Shown: one piece after another, positions 50,101 through 60,855 of the stretch
Position numbering within the stretch: the first letter of the stretch is position 1
Layout: every line of letters starts with the position of its first letter
NCBI GenBank assembly: GCA_033239525.1
Contig: BSYO01000011.1
Coordinates: 3,439,973 to 3,503,972, forward strand
DNA length: 64,000 bases
Source of the DNA: Nepenthes gracilis
Taxonomy: Eukaryota > Streptophyta > Magnoliopsida > Caryophyllales > Nepenthaceae
Reading direction: 5' to 3'
Program-made: the position numbers and the translations under genes
The notes under the pieces: generated by a model
Told to the model about the DNA's origin: nothing
The model's database searches: none
The model's input: the letters and a program-made list of their open reading frames with translations, nothing else

Positions 50101-53100
50101 CATACCTTGTTTTTGGTCCTCTCAACAAAATTGAATTCCCAACAGTGGCACAATTAGTAACACTATGCATGCAGGTGAAGTGTAGGAATTCTTAATTTTT
50201 GATACATTTTTCCCCCTCTTCAGTCGCTGAAAATTTGGATGAGCTTCTATCTGCTGTAATGCAAAGAATTGGAGAAAGTAATTGTCAAAAACATCCTCAA
50301 CTTTTGGTGAGTTTGTTAGCTTATGTGATGGCTACTCCTAATACAAAATCTACTTCAAAAATGAAATAAAAAAATTTCTGGTTTGTATTTCTTGATTATG
50401 CTTTCTCTTCATTGTAGTATGAAGATGATGAAGGTGATAAAGTTCTACTTACATCTGATAGTGATCTAATTGGCGCTGTAGCCCACGCTAGATCTGTGGG
50501 CCAAAAGGTAATACAAATTTTGCAGTCCTCCATAGAAATATATTGATTTAAGACTTTACTTATGTCAATTTGTATGTTATATTCTATTCTTGTGTGCTTT
50601 ATTTTTTTTCCTTTTTGGATAAGAAAGATAAATATCAAAACATTGAAAGATGTCGATTATAAGGTGCCCTCGGACCTGCATCCAAACAAAACAATACAAG
50701 TCATTCTAGGCTCCTAAAGCCAAATATTTAAAGCAGTTGGCTTGCTAATCAGAACAAGAATATGAACTTAACACTAAATTTAACCATCCCAACTGGCAAT
50801 TCAGTATATTCAGTTTCCTCTCTCCCCAGTAACCATAAAATGGCTTAAGGAATAGGAGTAGGCTTATAGATTTCCCTGCTGTGCAGTTCTCATGAAGATA
50901 ATTATGATCTAAATGTCTCGGTTTGCACCAATTGAGAATTTCAATTGCACTCCACACAGCATCCTGTTTGCATAAAACATGGTAGTTTCCAGGGCTAAAT
51001 ACCATTTTTCTGAAAGTTGTCCAGTGTTAGATTGCATTTCACAAGCTTTTTCTCAAGCTATAAAAGTGCCCTGATGCTTCCAGATAAACTTTCAACGGAA
51101 ATTATGTTCACCATTATTCCTTAAGGCTGCATAGTAGGAAGTAACTGTCCAATGACTTCTACCATTATTCCCTCTTTGCAAGTTGTTTCCTCAATTCTTG
51201 TGGGTTTACTTGTGTTGCCAAGAGTGTGTGGCAAACGAAACATTTACCTGGACTTCTGCACATGATCCAAGGAAAATATGAGGATTTTTTTTTTTGGAAC
51301 TGAACTGTGGATTTATACTTCTTTCACAAGCTTTCAAGTCGGTTCAAATTCTTGTGAAAAAACCTACAGATATACATGGATTGCAAGACACTTTGTGCAT
51401 GAAACACAGTTTTTGACAAATTTGGTGATCTAAATGATGCATGTTAGACTGAGATATTCTTTTCTTTCCGTAATCAAAAGGATGACATATTGGTTAATCT
51501 CTACTTTCTGGAATCTTTGTTGGAGCTCTGTTGCACTGTTTTTGCTTCTATTGGAATTTATTAGCTTAAGATGTCATTTAGATGGACTGCTTATATGGGA
51601 ACAGTTAGGTGAGACAGAAAAGAGGAAATATCTATGATTGCTTCTTTCAAGTGTAATTGGGTTCATTTGGAAGACTGGGAATGGGTTAACTAGCGGTTTT
51701 GGTCATGGGCTTTGATGAAGCTCATATCCCCCCGCCCCCAAAGATTAGCTCTACATAAAACTAATACTCATGAATGCAAACACCACATGTATAATTAATT
51801 TAACTGATCTCATAGTGGAAGATTTATCTCATTGTGGCTACGATTTTCTAACTCTGAGAAATCAGATTATTGGAATTTTTTGGAACTTTATCTAACAATT
51901 GGACATCTGGAAATTTAAATGGCAAATGGATATGGGATGCTTTAATAGAATTGATTATTACTCTTATGCAGATGTGTCCTACTTGAAGTTTTTGAAGTGG
52001 TCCGCCTTAGAATCTGTTAAGGCTTTTGATTTATAGGGGAGTTTTGGGCTGCTTATGCCTTTATGGTGGACCTGTTGTGATTTGTGGATGGGCTTGCGTT
52101 GATTACCATGGCAGTTTGCAGGGTTGTCATCAGGGTGGGTACCAATAGCTGAAAAATGTTGAAGTCATCATTCCCATAGTATATGGACAGCTGTTAATGA
52201 ATGCAGAGTGGGTGTATGTTGTGACACGATTGGTACGGTGATGTTAGACTGGATGGCGAGTGCCCAATGTTCAATCATCCGTTTTTTCCCTGCTGGTTGA
52301 AATTTATACATTTTCGCATTATGCTCAGGTGAATAATGTGAAGGTTAGAGTTACCGATATATGATCTAATGGTCACATGTTTAAGTCGGGAAAATAATCT
52401 TTTGCATAATGTAAAACAAAATTTCATGAAATATATCAAAATAGTCTGACCTTTCCTCAAATCCTGTACATAGTAGGAGCTTCTTGCACTAGGTTATCAT
52501 TTCAAGGGAACTATTACAGCCCGTTTCTTTCTCGGATATTCTTTTGAATAATAAAATCCGAGGAATGATCCAATTTTTGGCATGAATACTCTATGAATCG
52601 TTACATCTTTTAAGGTCGATTGAAAGGACACTCGCTAGGTCTCCTCTTGAGATTCAGTAAATCTTCTCCTGCTTACTTTCACTCTTTCTGCCAAAATTGC
52701 GTAGAAATGTTAATTTCAAATAAAATGTGATTTTAAATTCATAGCTTGATAAGTTTAATATGCAAAGATTTCTATTTCCAGTTAGGAGTCAGATCGTCAG
52801 ATTTCATACTGGTTTCAGTCTTTCTAATTGTCACGTTGAAACGAAGTTCTCTTTGGAAGTACTGCTATTGGCAAATTGCCATGGACCGTCAAGGAACATA
52901 GAGGTTATTTGCCACATAAACATGATGCCCTCGCATACTACTTAATCGTAGAAACACGTACATGTAATAGAGGGAGTTACCAAGGTGGTTCTAAAAAGTT
53001 TTAAGATGGCCTAAGAAACTATAGAAATGAGAGAAAATAGATCAGGCATATTCTAGAATGTTCTTGAATGCAAAGCCCACGGGGAGATTTAGAAGTTATT

Positions 53101-53939
53101 TATATCCTAGCAATTCTAGTAGAAAATGGAGATGACAACTTAGGTACTTGTTGAGGAGTTGACATTATTATGAAGGAATGACCTCCATTTGGGGACAACC
53201 CTAAGAGTTTGTGATGCTCTCTTTTTGAGAGCGCTAACAGGCTTGTGGGCGTGGACAAGCGTTCTCTACCATCTGTTTAAACACCTATAAGAAGTATCTT
53301 TTCTCCAAAAGGACTCTTTCTATACGTACTGACTTGAATCATAGGAGAAAAGCTGCATTGTACATCACACGGGGTAAGTTGGGCAAATGCAACATGAGTG
53401 ACGAAGGAAAAGTTCCGTGACTGGGGATGACAATTTCGCCTCCACCCCGCCCTACAAAGTTAGTGGGGCTGGCATGGAATTAGGACACGTCCCTCTTATG
53501 TAATATGTCCGTTATACACTATACTTTCATAAACTTTGAAAACTTGATTATATTTGAATGTCTATCATTTATACTCACTGTTGTGTTTTTCGTTGCAAAT
53601 ATATACTAATAATGTAAATGGGGATACCCGTCCTCACCGGAACAATAACTCACTGCCCAGATCCCTTGCTGATTTTCAGTCGTGTGGAGATTGTAATTAA
53701 AAAATAACACATATATGAGCTTCTACGTGAACCGTTTCTTGGTTTTATGCAACGATTGTCTCCAGGTTTTGAGGTTGCATTTGGACTTCCCGGACTCTAG
53801 CCCACAGATCGGGTCAGGCATCCATACAGCCACCACCCAGAGGGCCCGATGGACGACCTTTCACACTGGGATTTTGGCGGGTGCCACAGTTCTTGCTGGC
53901 ATTGGTGTAGTGGCTTATTTGAAACGCTCAAACGTATGA
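38191..53939 (+). CDS. CBSCBSPB: CBS-CBS-PB1 domain protein (CBSCBSPB family), membrane-anchored
   Basis: Fourteen exons: 38191-38327, 38459-38627, 38940-39072, 40557-40727, 41721-41799, 41906-42019, 42133-42199, 45068-45173, 45273-45331, 46860-46966, 47045-47169, 50224-50306, 50418-50507, 53766-53939. They total 1614 nt, 537 residues, in one frame with GT..AG borders. TAA stands two codons before the ATG. Order: Ser/Lys-rich amino end; CBS pair 1 (about 57-180; LRLSKALTIPEGTTV, SGIITDKDIAARVI, GKFRHLPVVENGEVIALLD); CBS pair 2 (about 208-340; TSKDMLMRVVAQNL, VMTPNPECATMETT, GKFLHLPVVDKNGSIV); a linker with NTMMQKFWDSALAL; PB1 domain (about 405-490) with the acidic YEDDEGDKVLLTSDSDL motif; and a carboxy-terminal membrane helix (514-532, GILAGATVLAGIGVVAYL). 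CBS pairs usually sense adenosyl ligands and PB1 domains pair with other PB1 proteins; the role of this plant family is not established. Introns 7 and 11 carry transposon DNA. Confidence 0.93.
42687..43703 (-). mobile_element. Solo LTR of the TGATGGGT..CATCA family in intron 7
   Basis: On the minus strand it begins TGATGGGTGTGCC and ends AACGTATCA. Its terminal 60 bases ('gttcgaagtccggatccaaa') match the end of the LTR at 21657-23039 ('attcgaagttggatccagac'). Flanks are ATAAT on both sides (42682-42686, 43704-43708), but because the target is AAT-rich this duplication is weak evidence. Five W-box hexamers sit in its first 180 bases: 43523, 43537, 43569, 43641 and 43664. Opposite in orientation to the CBS-PB1 gene. 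Confidence 0.8.
43704..43898. repeat. (AAT)n microsatellite, interrupted
   Basis: Nearly 200 bases of AAT/ATA triplets with short breaks (ATATGTAATAAT, ACCTAATAAT, AAAATAA). A shorter AAT run (about 42670-42686) lies on the other side of the inserted LTR, so the LTR landed in an existing AAT tract. The tyrosine-rich frame read on the minus strand is an artefact of this repeat. Confidence 0.9.
48200..49385 (-). mobile_element. Gypsy-like LTR fragment in intron 11 of the CBS-PB1 gene
   Basis: The right edge reads CGATACATTACA (on the minus strand TGTAATGTATCG, an LTR-like start). Phrases in 48.7-49.1 kb match 11.56-12.25 kb: 'gggtaatcatattcta', 'gtgcacttgtcttggctcga' against 'gtacttgcctcaatatactcga', and a GC-rich island after it. 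The left edge could not be fixed. The small frame at 49068-49286 lies in the island and is not a gene. Confidence 0.45.
50508..53765 (+). other. Long last intron of the CBS-PB1 gene
   Basis: 3.3 kb between exon 13 and the last exon, with GTAATA at its start and TCTCCAG at its end. It is T-rich with several short frames on both strands. None shows a domain, and no LTR ends or arrays could be confirmed. A purine/pyrimidine-biased, moderately GC-rich stretch at about 52960-53480 may be old repeat DNA. Confidence 0.5.
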
Positions 53940-54880
53940 AGCATCAGGAACAGACTTAAAGAGGTAATAAGATACAAGCAAACTTGCTTTCATTGCTAAT
54001 ATGGCTTGAATGACATTTGAAACAGGTTTAAATTGTATATTTAATGCCTTGTTTTTTGGCCCTTATGTAAATTGATAAATACGAATTATTCAAGCGATCC
54101 TGGTGAAGTCTGATATTTCTGCCATTTTTTGCTCCACAATGATTAGAAAAATGTTGAAAAATATTATCACTCCCCCCCCCCCCCTAATTTTATTTATTTT
54201 AGCTCCATAATTTTATATTTGCAAAAAAGTCAAATTCTTCATGTTTGTGTCATGTCAACCTTGTGATATGTTTATTGTATGAACATCGAGATGTTAATGT
54301 CATCATATTTTATATAGGTCTAAATTTGAACAATTAGAATTATAGTAAATATTAAGATATATTTGATTTATCTTAAGAGATTATAAATTGAAAAGATTTT
54401 AATGGCTCCTCTTCTGGCCTTGTAGGTTAGAGCAATGTGGAAAGGAAAGGCAGGGTAGATGCGAGAATCATCTTTGTCAAAATCTTTGATCCACATAAAG
54501 CCTTCTTATCTTAGAATAAATCTTACCAAATTTTGATTTGAATAGAATACGAGTTAAATTTTGATGAAAATTTGTTGATGTTAAGTTTGGTTGAAATACC
54601 TGGGTTCTGACTGCTCCGCAAAAAAATAAAAATGTAACCGTGATTCGGTCAAATTGGGCTGGTTTAAATCTAGATATTTTTAGTTTTAAGTGATTTTGTT
54701 TAAAAATATAAATTTATGTAAAAAAAAATATTTAAAAATATAAAATATATAAAAGATATAACATTTAGATTTAATTATTATTTTACTATATATTTTAATA
54801 AAAAATATTGAATATATAAAAATTTATTATATTTGATACATTCTTGGATTTAAAAAATTAGATAATTGCTTGATTTTCTC
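53940..54880 (+). other. 3' flank of the CBS-PB1 gene, AT-rich
   Basis: Should hold the 3' UTR in its first few hundred bases. A C run of about 12 bases lies near 54172. The rest is low-complexity A/T sequence without a gene. Confidence 0.45.
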
Positions 54881-54899
54881 GGTAGGTTAAATTGAAATA

Positions 54900-55965
54900 A
54901 GTTTGGTTTTTGTTACTATGAATTTAGGTCTTGTATATCATAATTAGCAAATAAGATATAAGAAGGTAGTGAAATATGTTTTTTAGTATATTATTTGTCG
55001 TTTAAATAAAAAAAATTTTTATGAAAAAGAAAAGAATGAGAAAATACAAAAATAATATGCTAATATATGTTTTGGGGGATTGAGTGTTAGTGGAGGGTTT
55101 GACTTTAAAAAATACGTTTAGGAAACGATTTAATGATGCAAGGTTGGGCACCAACAAGTATGTTCAGTTGGAAAGCGACTTTAATAAATGTGCTCGGTTG
55201 GGAAGTGAATTAGAGAATTTGCACTTATGAATTGAGTGGTTTAAGAGATGATGCACTCATAGGCGGAATGGCTTGTGGGAAGGCTTTTTAGTCCTTTTGG
55301 GGTGCTTGAGGGTAAGAGATCTTCTAGTCCTTTAGGGGTGTGTCAATGTAACCCTCCTTGCGTCTCGTATTTAATATTGGTTTTCCTGATAAATTCGTTG
55401 AGCTATCTCAATAATCGTACGAGGGATAAATACAGTAATCGTAGTTGTCTCGGGATATTTTTTATTTTTCAATACGATCTTGGACACCAATGTATGGTAA
55501 TTGCCTTCCGAGAATATTTGCTAAGCCGTAGTTGCCATCTTAGAGCAATGGGTGATTATGGACAATATTCTAGAAATATCTATGGAGATGTTAGGACAAT
55601 TATTGCTGATGCGTATGGCAAGTTCTTCAAGGTTGCCTGTGTTGTGTCGTCAGGGCTGTCTAGGAGGGGCAACCATTGGCACGACACGGTGTGCAACCCT
55701 AATCCCCTGTTCCTTGCTAAACGATTTCGGGTCAACTTATCTAGGCCATCTGTATCGCTTCTTGATCCTTGGGTGTGATGGGCCGCCGTTCTCCAGACTT
55801 TGCTCCTTTCAGTGGGTTAAAACTATTGCCGTGCCGTCTGAGCCTTTCATGGTACTTTGTGGGCCTAAGGCCCCACGGAGCTCTTCTTGAGCTGCTGCTT
55901 TCAAGATGACCTCTCTTCGGGCCTAATTCTAGGTTAGTTCATAGGTTATCAGACCCATTAATATT
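54900..55965 (+). repeat. Dispersed repeat family E, second long copy
   Basis: Shares ordered phrases with 20323-21565: 'gcttgggggaagtgaa'-like text with 'ttgggaagtgaattagag' and 'tgaattgagtgg', then 'tttagtccttttggggtgct', 'cctttcatggtactttg' and 'gggcctaattctaggtta'. The left border is unclear. The 167-codon frame at 55275-55778 and the 112-codon frame at 55552-55890 overlap in this repeat and have no domain. Confidence 0.55.
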
Positions 55966-56776
55966 AAAATAAATTTTTTAATTTAACATTTATTTCAATA
56001 AAAGGTACATTTATAAAATAATTCATATTTCCAGCTTAGCTAAATCATTCCTTTTTATTTGTGATCACATTTGGTATAAAAAATTTAATTATGCCTAATT
56101 CTGACCATGCCATTTTATAATATATTAATATGCCTTATCTTGTAATGATTTTGGATTAATTAGATAAACCAGTTGGAAGACTCAGTTTTAATTAATTTTA
56201 TTTTAGAACCATTTTTCTTTCTAACAGTGAGGATCTTTCATCTTTGATATTTAAATTGCTGCAATTATAAAATTATTACAATATAATTCAACATAGTATA
56301 AGAGTTCAGAGTTCTATTTAAATTGCGTGATGATTAGGGTTGAGAAAAAAATGAAATATATTAATAATTTAGGATATATAATATCTTACTCAATACAAAG
56401 CCAATTTTTTTTCTTGTAAATAACCCAAAAAAAAAAATGAAAATTAGGACCGAACAACATCAATACAATTTATAGTCCTAAATTTTTGACCTGAAAACTC
56501 ATCATCTATGCATCACTTGAGAACGTAAGGGTCAAATTTATATTACCATCGGACTAATTAAAGGCTATAAATCTCAGAGGTCTTGACTTCATTTAAAATA
56601 TGATATAAAATGTTGACATCTCATAAATACCCCTGCTGCGACATAAAAGACTATTAATCTCAGGGTTAAATTTATATATCAGGCATCGTATGTCAGACTA
56701 TATAAACATTCTTTAAGGACAAAATTGTCACTAATCAACTTCCCTTAATTTCTATCACCTTGTACCGGGTAAAATT
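55966..56776. other. AT-rich spacer, no gene seen
   Basis: No supported frame or RNA gene. Ends with AAATT before the LTR start at 56777. Confidence 0.45.
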
Positions 56777-57818
56777 TGTTGGGTTTGATAACTCTATTAT
56801 CAATAATCCAACAAACGGATGTGTCAACTGAAAATCGTATAAGGTTTGTACGAAGCTTGGAGTGCTGCAAACTAGCTACAGCAAAAAGGCCGAAGTGGAC
56901 ATTTGTCGAAGGAGCAATTGCCGGAGTAGACAAATGTCAGATGGGCAGTTTCCCAGAGTGGGGAATTGCCGAATTAGGCAATTGCCGGAGGGGTAATTTT
57001 CTAAAGTGGCTTTGGGCGCCAAAGTGGATTGCAGTCGGAGTGAATCTAACCACTGATACAAAGGCAGGTTGAAGGCAGCCTATCTAGAAAGCTAATAGCT
57101 GATTTTGCATAGTAGGTAGTTGACTTTTTAAATTTGGTAACTGACTTTGCAGAGTAGGCCAACTACAAAGGGCAGTAAAGCGGCTTTACAGAGTAGGTAA
57201 CAGTCATACAGGGCACATGTCCAAACTAGCAGAGCATGCGCTATCTGTGAAAGTGAAAGAACTGATGAAAGTGTAAAAAATGACAAAGTTGGCATGACAA
57301 ATTCTCTACAAGATCAGGTTAGGTGAATAAATAGGATTTGAGTCAGGTATCATTACAAAGCGTACCAGATGCTTCAGAAAATGATGTGGTGAACCGTGTG
57401 AGAACAGATGGTGAAACGGAGCAGAAACGAAGTGCGAAAGGGAGCCCTCACTGCTTGCCGTTCATCGCTACACTTGTAAATTCAGAGAGCAGAGGGTACC
57501 ACCAGTGATAAAAAGGAGAGAAGAAAAAGAAAGAAGAGGAAAGGAGAGTTTCTTTACTCTGATTATTATTTTCTTAATCTGTCTCGGGTAGGTTGTAGAA
57601 ATTCTATCTTGGGCGTTTGTAACTAATTTTACATGGTGAAATTTTTTCAGAGTTTATCCTGTGATTTTTTTCCTTAGATGAAAAGAATTTTTCAAATTAA
57701 AAAATCATTATATATTCTTGCATTCATTGTACTCACATTCTTAGTGGTTGATGGCTGATGGGAGGTTCGAATTTTTCTACTACGTCGGATCAGGATGTAT
57801 CCGAGTTGAACCACAACA
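56777..57818 (+). repeat. 5' LTR of the deleted copia element
   Basis: 1042 bp, TGTTGGGTTTG..CACAACA. U3 (about 56885-57000) has short degenerate repeats of 'aattgccggagta' / 'catttgtcgaagg', comparable with the 'ttgtcg' repeats of the solo LTR at 8.2 kb. Confidence 0.85.
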
Positions 57819-57820
57819 AG

Positions 57821-57832
57821 TGATATCAGAGA
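57821..57832 (+). other. Primer binding site of the deleted copia element
   Basis: TGATATCAGAGA two bases after the 5' LTR. It is the initiator tRNA-Met primer site TGGTATCAGAG with one G-to-A change. Confidence 0.75.
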
Positions 57833-57854
57833 AAGGTTGTAAACTATAGATTTG

Positions 57855-58620
57855 ATGACGTTGACGTTAAGAAACTTGCCATTTAGCATTGAGCAATTTA
57901 ATAGGCAAAATAATTTTATCATTTGGCAAAACAGTGTGAGGAATATTTTGACTCAAGAAGAAACGGTAAAAGTACTTCAAAGGAAGGCAAGTCGGATAAT
58001 ATGATGCAGTGGTAAGACGACAGATCTTGCTAATTGCACGATCAAATTGTGCCTTACGAATAACACTATTCAGGAGGTCATTGGTTTGATCGATCCAGCA
58101 ACAATTTGGAAAAAGTTTGAGAGCCGGTATAAGTCTAAGTGCTAGACAACAAGGCTGCATGAGAAGAAGCAATTCTATGGCTTGCGTCTGTCGAAAGGGG
58201 AAAGCTTTGAGAATCACTTGAACGAGTTTAATCAAATCTTAACGCAAATGTCGGCCATTAATAAGAAAATCAAGGAGAAAGACAAAGCGTTGGTATTGTT
58301 GGCGTCTCTACTGCCTCATATGATCATATTGTCACGATACTATTGTTCGAAAAAAACATGTTCGGTCTGGATGACATCATCACTTCCTTGTTTATGAACT
58401 AATCAAGACAGAGGAGAAGCGTTAAAGTTTTGGAGGAGCCGAGGCTCTTAATTGCGACCAGCAATCTGGGATGTGAAAGATCGAGGGATTGAGGTAACAA
58501 ATCGGAGAGAAATAACGACTAGTCCAAGTTTCTGGAGAAGACATGCTTCCATTCTAATAAGAAGGGCCAAATAAAGCGACATTGCCTACAAAGGAAGTAG
58601 GAGAAGAAGAGTGGAAGCGA
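57855..58620 (+). pseudogene. Broken copia gag
   Basis: The ATG at 57855 opens MTLTLRNLPFSIEQFNRQ, homologous to the gag start of the other copia element (NLPFNIEQFNG). A TGA follows after about 49 codons. Further fragments include LSKGESFENHLNEFNQIL (58180 on) and a decayed zinc knuckle, CFHSNKKGQIKRHC (about 58550-58590), whose second Cys and His ligands are replaced by Ser and Gln. Confidence 0.8.
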
Positions 58621-58729
58621 GCATCAAGAGATGCGAAATCATGATGATGATTATTGAGCCACTATCGCTATTTGTAGAGACCTCCTAGATGTCCATGCGG
58701 TGAAAACATAGAGCCTACCGAATCAGGAG

Positions 58730-59005
58730 ACGAATTGGATGATCGACAGTGGCGTTTCACACCCTGTGACACGAAGAAATCCTATTTCACGAATTATACG
58801 CTCAGGTACCACAGGATATTGAAGATGAATAACGGCGGTTCATCAAGGATAGTTGGCATCATAGATGTTTGCTTGTGGACAAGCAACGGAAAGAAACTTG
58901 TATTTAAGGGCGTGCGACATGTCCCAGAGTTGAGGTTGAATGTGATTTCAACCTTAAAGTTTAATGAAGATGACTTTAGAATAGCGTTTGGAAACGGCAG
59001 GTAGA
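58730..59005 (+). pseudogene. Broken copia protease and pre-integrase remnant
   Basis: One frame reads NWMIDSGVSHPVT at about 58732, keeping the catalytic Asp-Ser-Gly. A frameshift moves the homology to a second frame with GGSSRIVGIIDVCLWTSNG and VRHVPELRLNVIST, the usual copia segment after the protease site. It ends in a stop near 59003. Nothing of integrase or reverse transcriptase follows. Confidence 0.8.
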
Positions 59006-59224
59006 AACTCTCATCAAATGCGTCTCGGTTGTGGCAAGGGGAAGGAAGCGATCGATGACCAACGGGGGTATTAGTCAATATGGTAGGAGGTGGCCAAGGT
59101 AGAGTGTAAAGGGGAATGATTCAACTGTGGAAGAAGAGTCGAAGGAAAGTGGGATTACTCCAGGATCAGTGGAGAGGAAGAATGTATCATTCAAGCTTGC
59201 GAAGGCCGACGTTGAGATTCTAGT

Positions 59225-60221
59225 TGACGGAAAACTGCAGAAAGACAAGCGATGATGGTTGCCGAAGAAATTGAAGTGCTGTAAATTGTCTACAGTAAAA
59301 AGGCCAAAGTGGGCATTTGCCAGTGGAGCAATCTACCAAAATAAGCAATTGCTGGAGTAAGCAAATGCCAAAGGGACAGTTTACCGAAGTTGGCAATCGC
59401 CAGAGTAGGCAAATGCCGAATGGATAATTTGCTGGAATGGCTCTGGGAGTTAGAGTGAACTGCAACTGGAGTAAATCTGATCACTGATGTAAAAGCAGGC
59501 CCAGGGCGACCTATCTTAAAAAGCTGACAATTGACTTTATAAAATAAGTGGTTGATTTTTCAGAGTTGATAACTAATTTTATAAAGCAGGTTAACTGCAA
59601 ATGGCAGAAATGTGACTTTACAGAATAGGTGACAGTCTTGCAAGAAAAGCGCCCAAACTGACAGAGAATGTGTCATCCATGAAAACGCAGGAACTGATGA
59701 AAGTATAAAACACGATAAAGTTGGCATGACGAAACCTCTACAAGATCAGGCAAATGAGCAGATGAGATTTGAAACAGGTGTCATTATAAAATATACCAGG
59801 CGCTTCAAAAGATGTGGAGAACCGTATGAAAACGGAGCAAAAACGAAGGACAGGAGCCATCACCGTTCATCATTCACCACCATACTTATAAAATCAGAGA
59901 GCAGAGAGTATTACCAGTGAGAAAAAGAGAAGAAAAAAAGAACAAATGGAAAAAAATATTTCTTATTCTGAAAATTATTTTCTTTTTTTGCCTCGGGTAG
60001 GTTGCTAAAACTCTAGCTCAGACAGTTGTAACCAATTTTACATAGTAAAATTTTTTAGAATTTATCCTATAATTTTTTTAATTAAAAAAAATTTTACGTT
60101 ATAAAAAATCATTATACATTCTTATATTTCTCGTACTTACATTCTTGATAATTAATGGCCGATTAGGGGTTTGGGTTTTTTGGCTGCACCGATTCAGGGT
60201 ATATCCGGGTCAAACCCAACA
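59225..60221 (+). repeat. 3' LTR of the deleted copia element, 5'-truncated
   Basis: Aligns with the 5' LTR from 'agtgctg' (59275 against 56861) to the end. The first 50-80 bases, including TGTTGGG, are missing or unrecognisable, so the left border is approximate. Confidence 0.75.
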
Positions 60222-60855
60222 AAACCATGTTATTATGATTTTTGCTTTATTTACTATCACTAGGCAACTTTCTATACAAATTATTATTTGGATATAACAA
60301 TTTATATTAATCTAATTCATTCAAATTTGAAAATTTATTTTAAAAAAGCAAACAAAAAAAATAATTTCCCGCTAATTTAAAAATACAAATTTCACATTAT
60401 TGTTATGGAACCATCAGGGGTGCTAAGAGAGCAAATATTATTTCGCTTCTTAAGCAGTTCTCTTTAAGAGCAATTTTATATGACAATCCTCTAGAAACCC
60501 TATTGCACACCAATTTTAACGTGACATTCCATCAATTTATTTATTGCTGTGTAAGCCCTTCACTATCACACAAGATGGGTTGTCAGTTTTACTATTTTCA
60601 CACTTCATCAAAATAGAACACACCAAAGAAAAAAAAAAAAAACTTCATCAAAATCCTTATAAATCCCAATGTTTGCTCAACCAAACAACGAAGCTGCAAC
60701 CAAGAGCGAAAGTGGATGTTTTCCAGTTTGAGACCGAAGTAGTTCGAATTTCAAAATGGAGAGAATAGTGACTAAGCAGTCATCAACCGTCATGTTTAAT
60801 AAGAAGCTAAAAGATGTACTGTTATACGTACCTTCTTCAATCTGCATCGCAGCAG
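60222..60855. other. Spacer and 3' UTR side of SGS3
   Basis: AT-rich flank of the copia element, then the region downstream of the SGS3 stop codon, where the SGS3 3' UTR is expected on the minus strand. Frames at 60544-60768 and 60756-61070 (plus) are antisense shadows. Confidence 0.45.

Larger units (their letters stand above)
56777..60221 (+). mobile_element. Internally deleted Ty1/copia retrotransposon (family of the 8.2-kb solo LTR)
   Basis: A 3.4-kb element with an LTR at each end, starting TGTTGGGTTTGA and ending TCAAACCCAACA. The internal part is only about 1.4 kb and holds gag and the start of pol. Integrase, reverse transcriptase and RNase H are missing, together with the purine tract and the first bases of the 3' LTR. 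A single deletion spanning pol into the 3' LTR explains this. Flanks AAATT and AAACC share three of five bases, so the target duplication is decayed or absent. Not autonomous. Confidence 0.85.

Noticed and set aside
50745..51005. 86-codon minus-strand frame in the last CBS-PB1 intron
   Set aside because: Composition looks protein-like, but I recognise no domain and no flanking exon or retroelement structure supports it.
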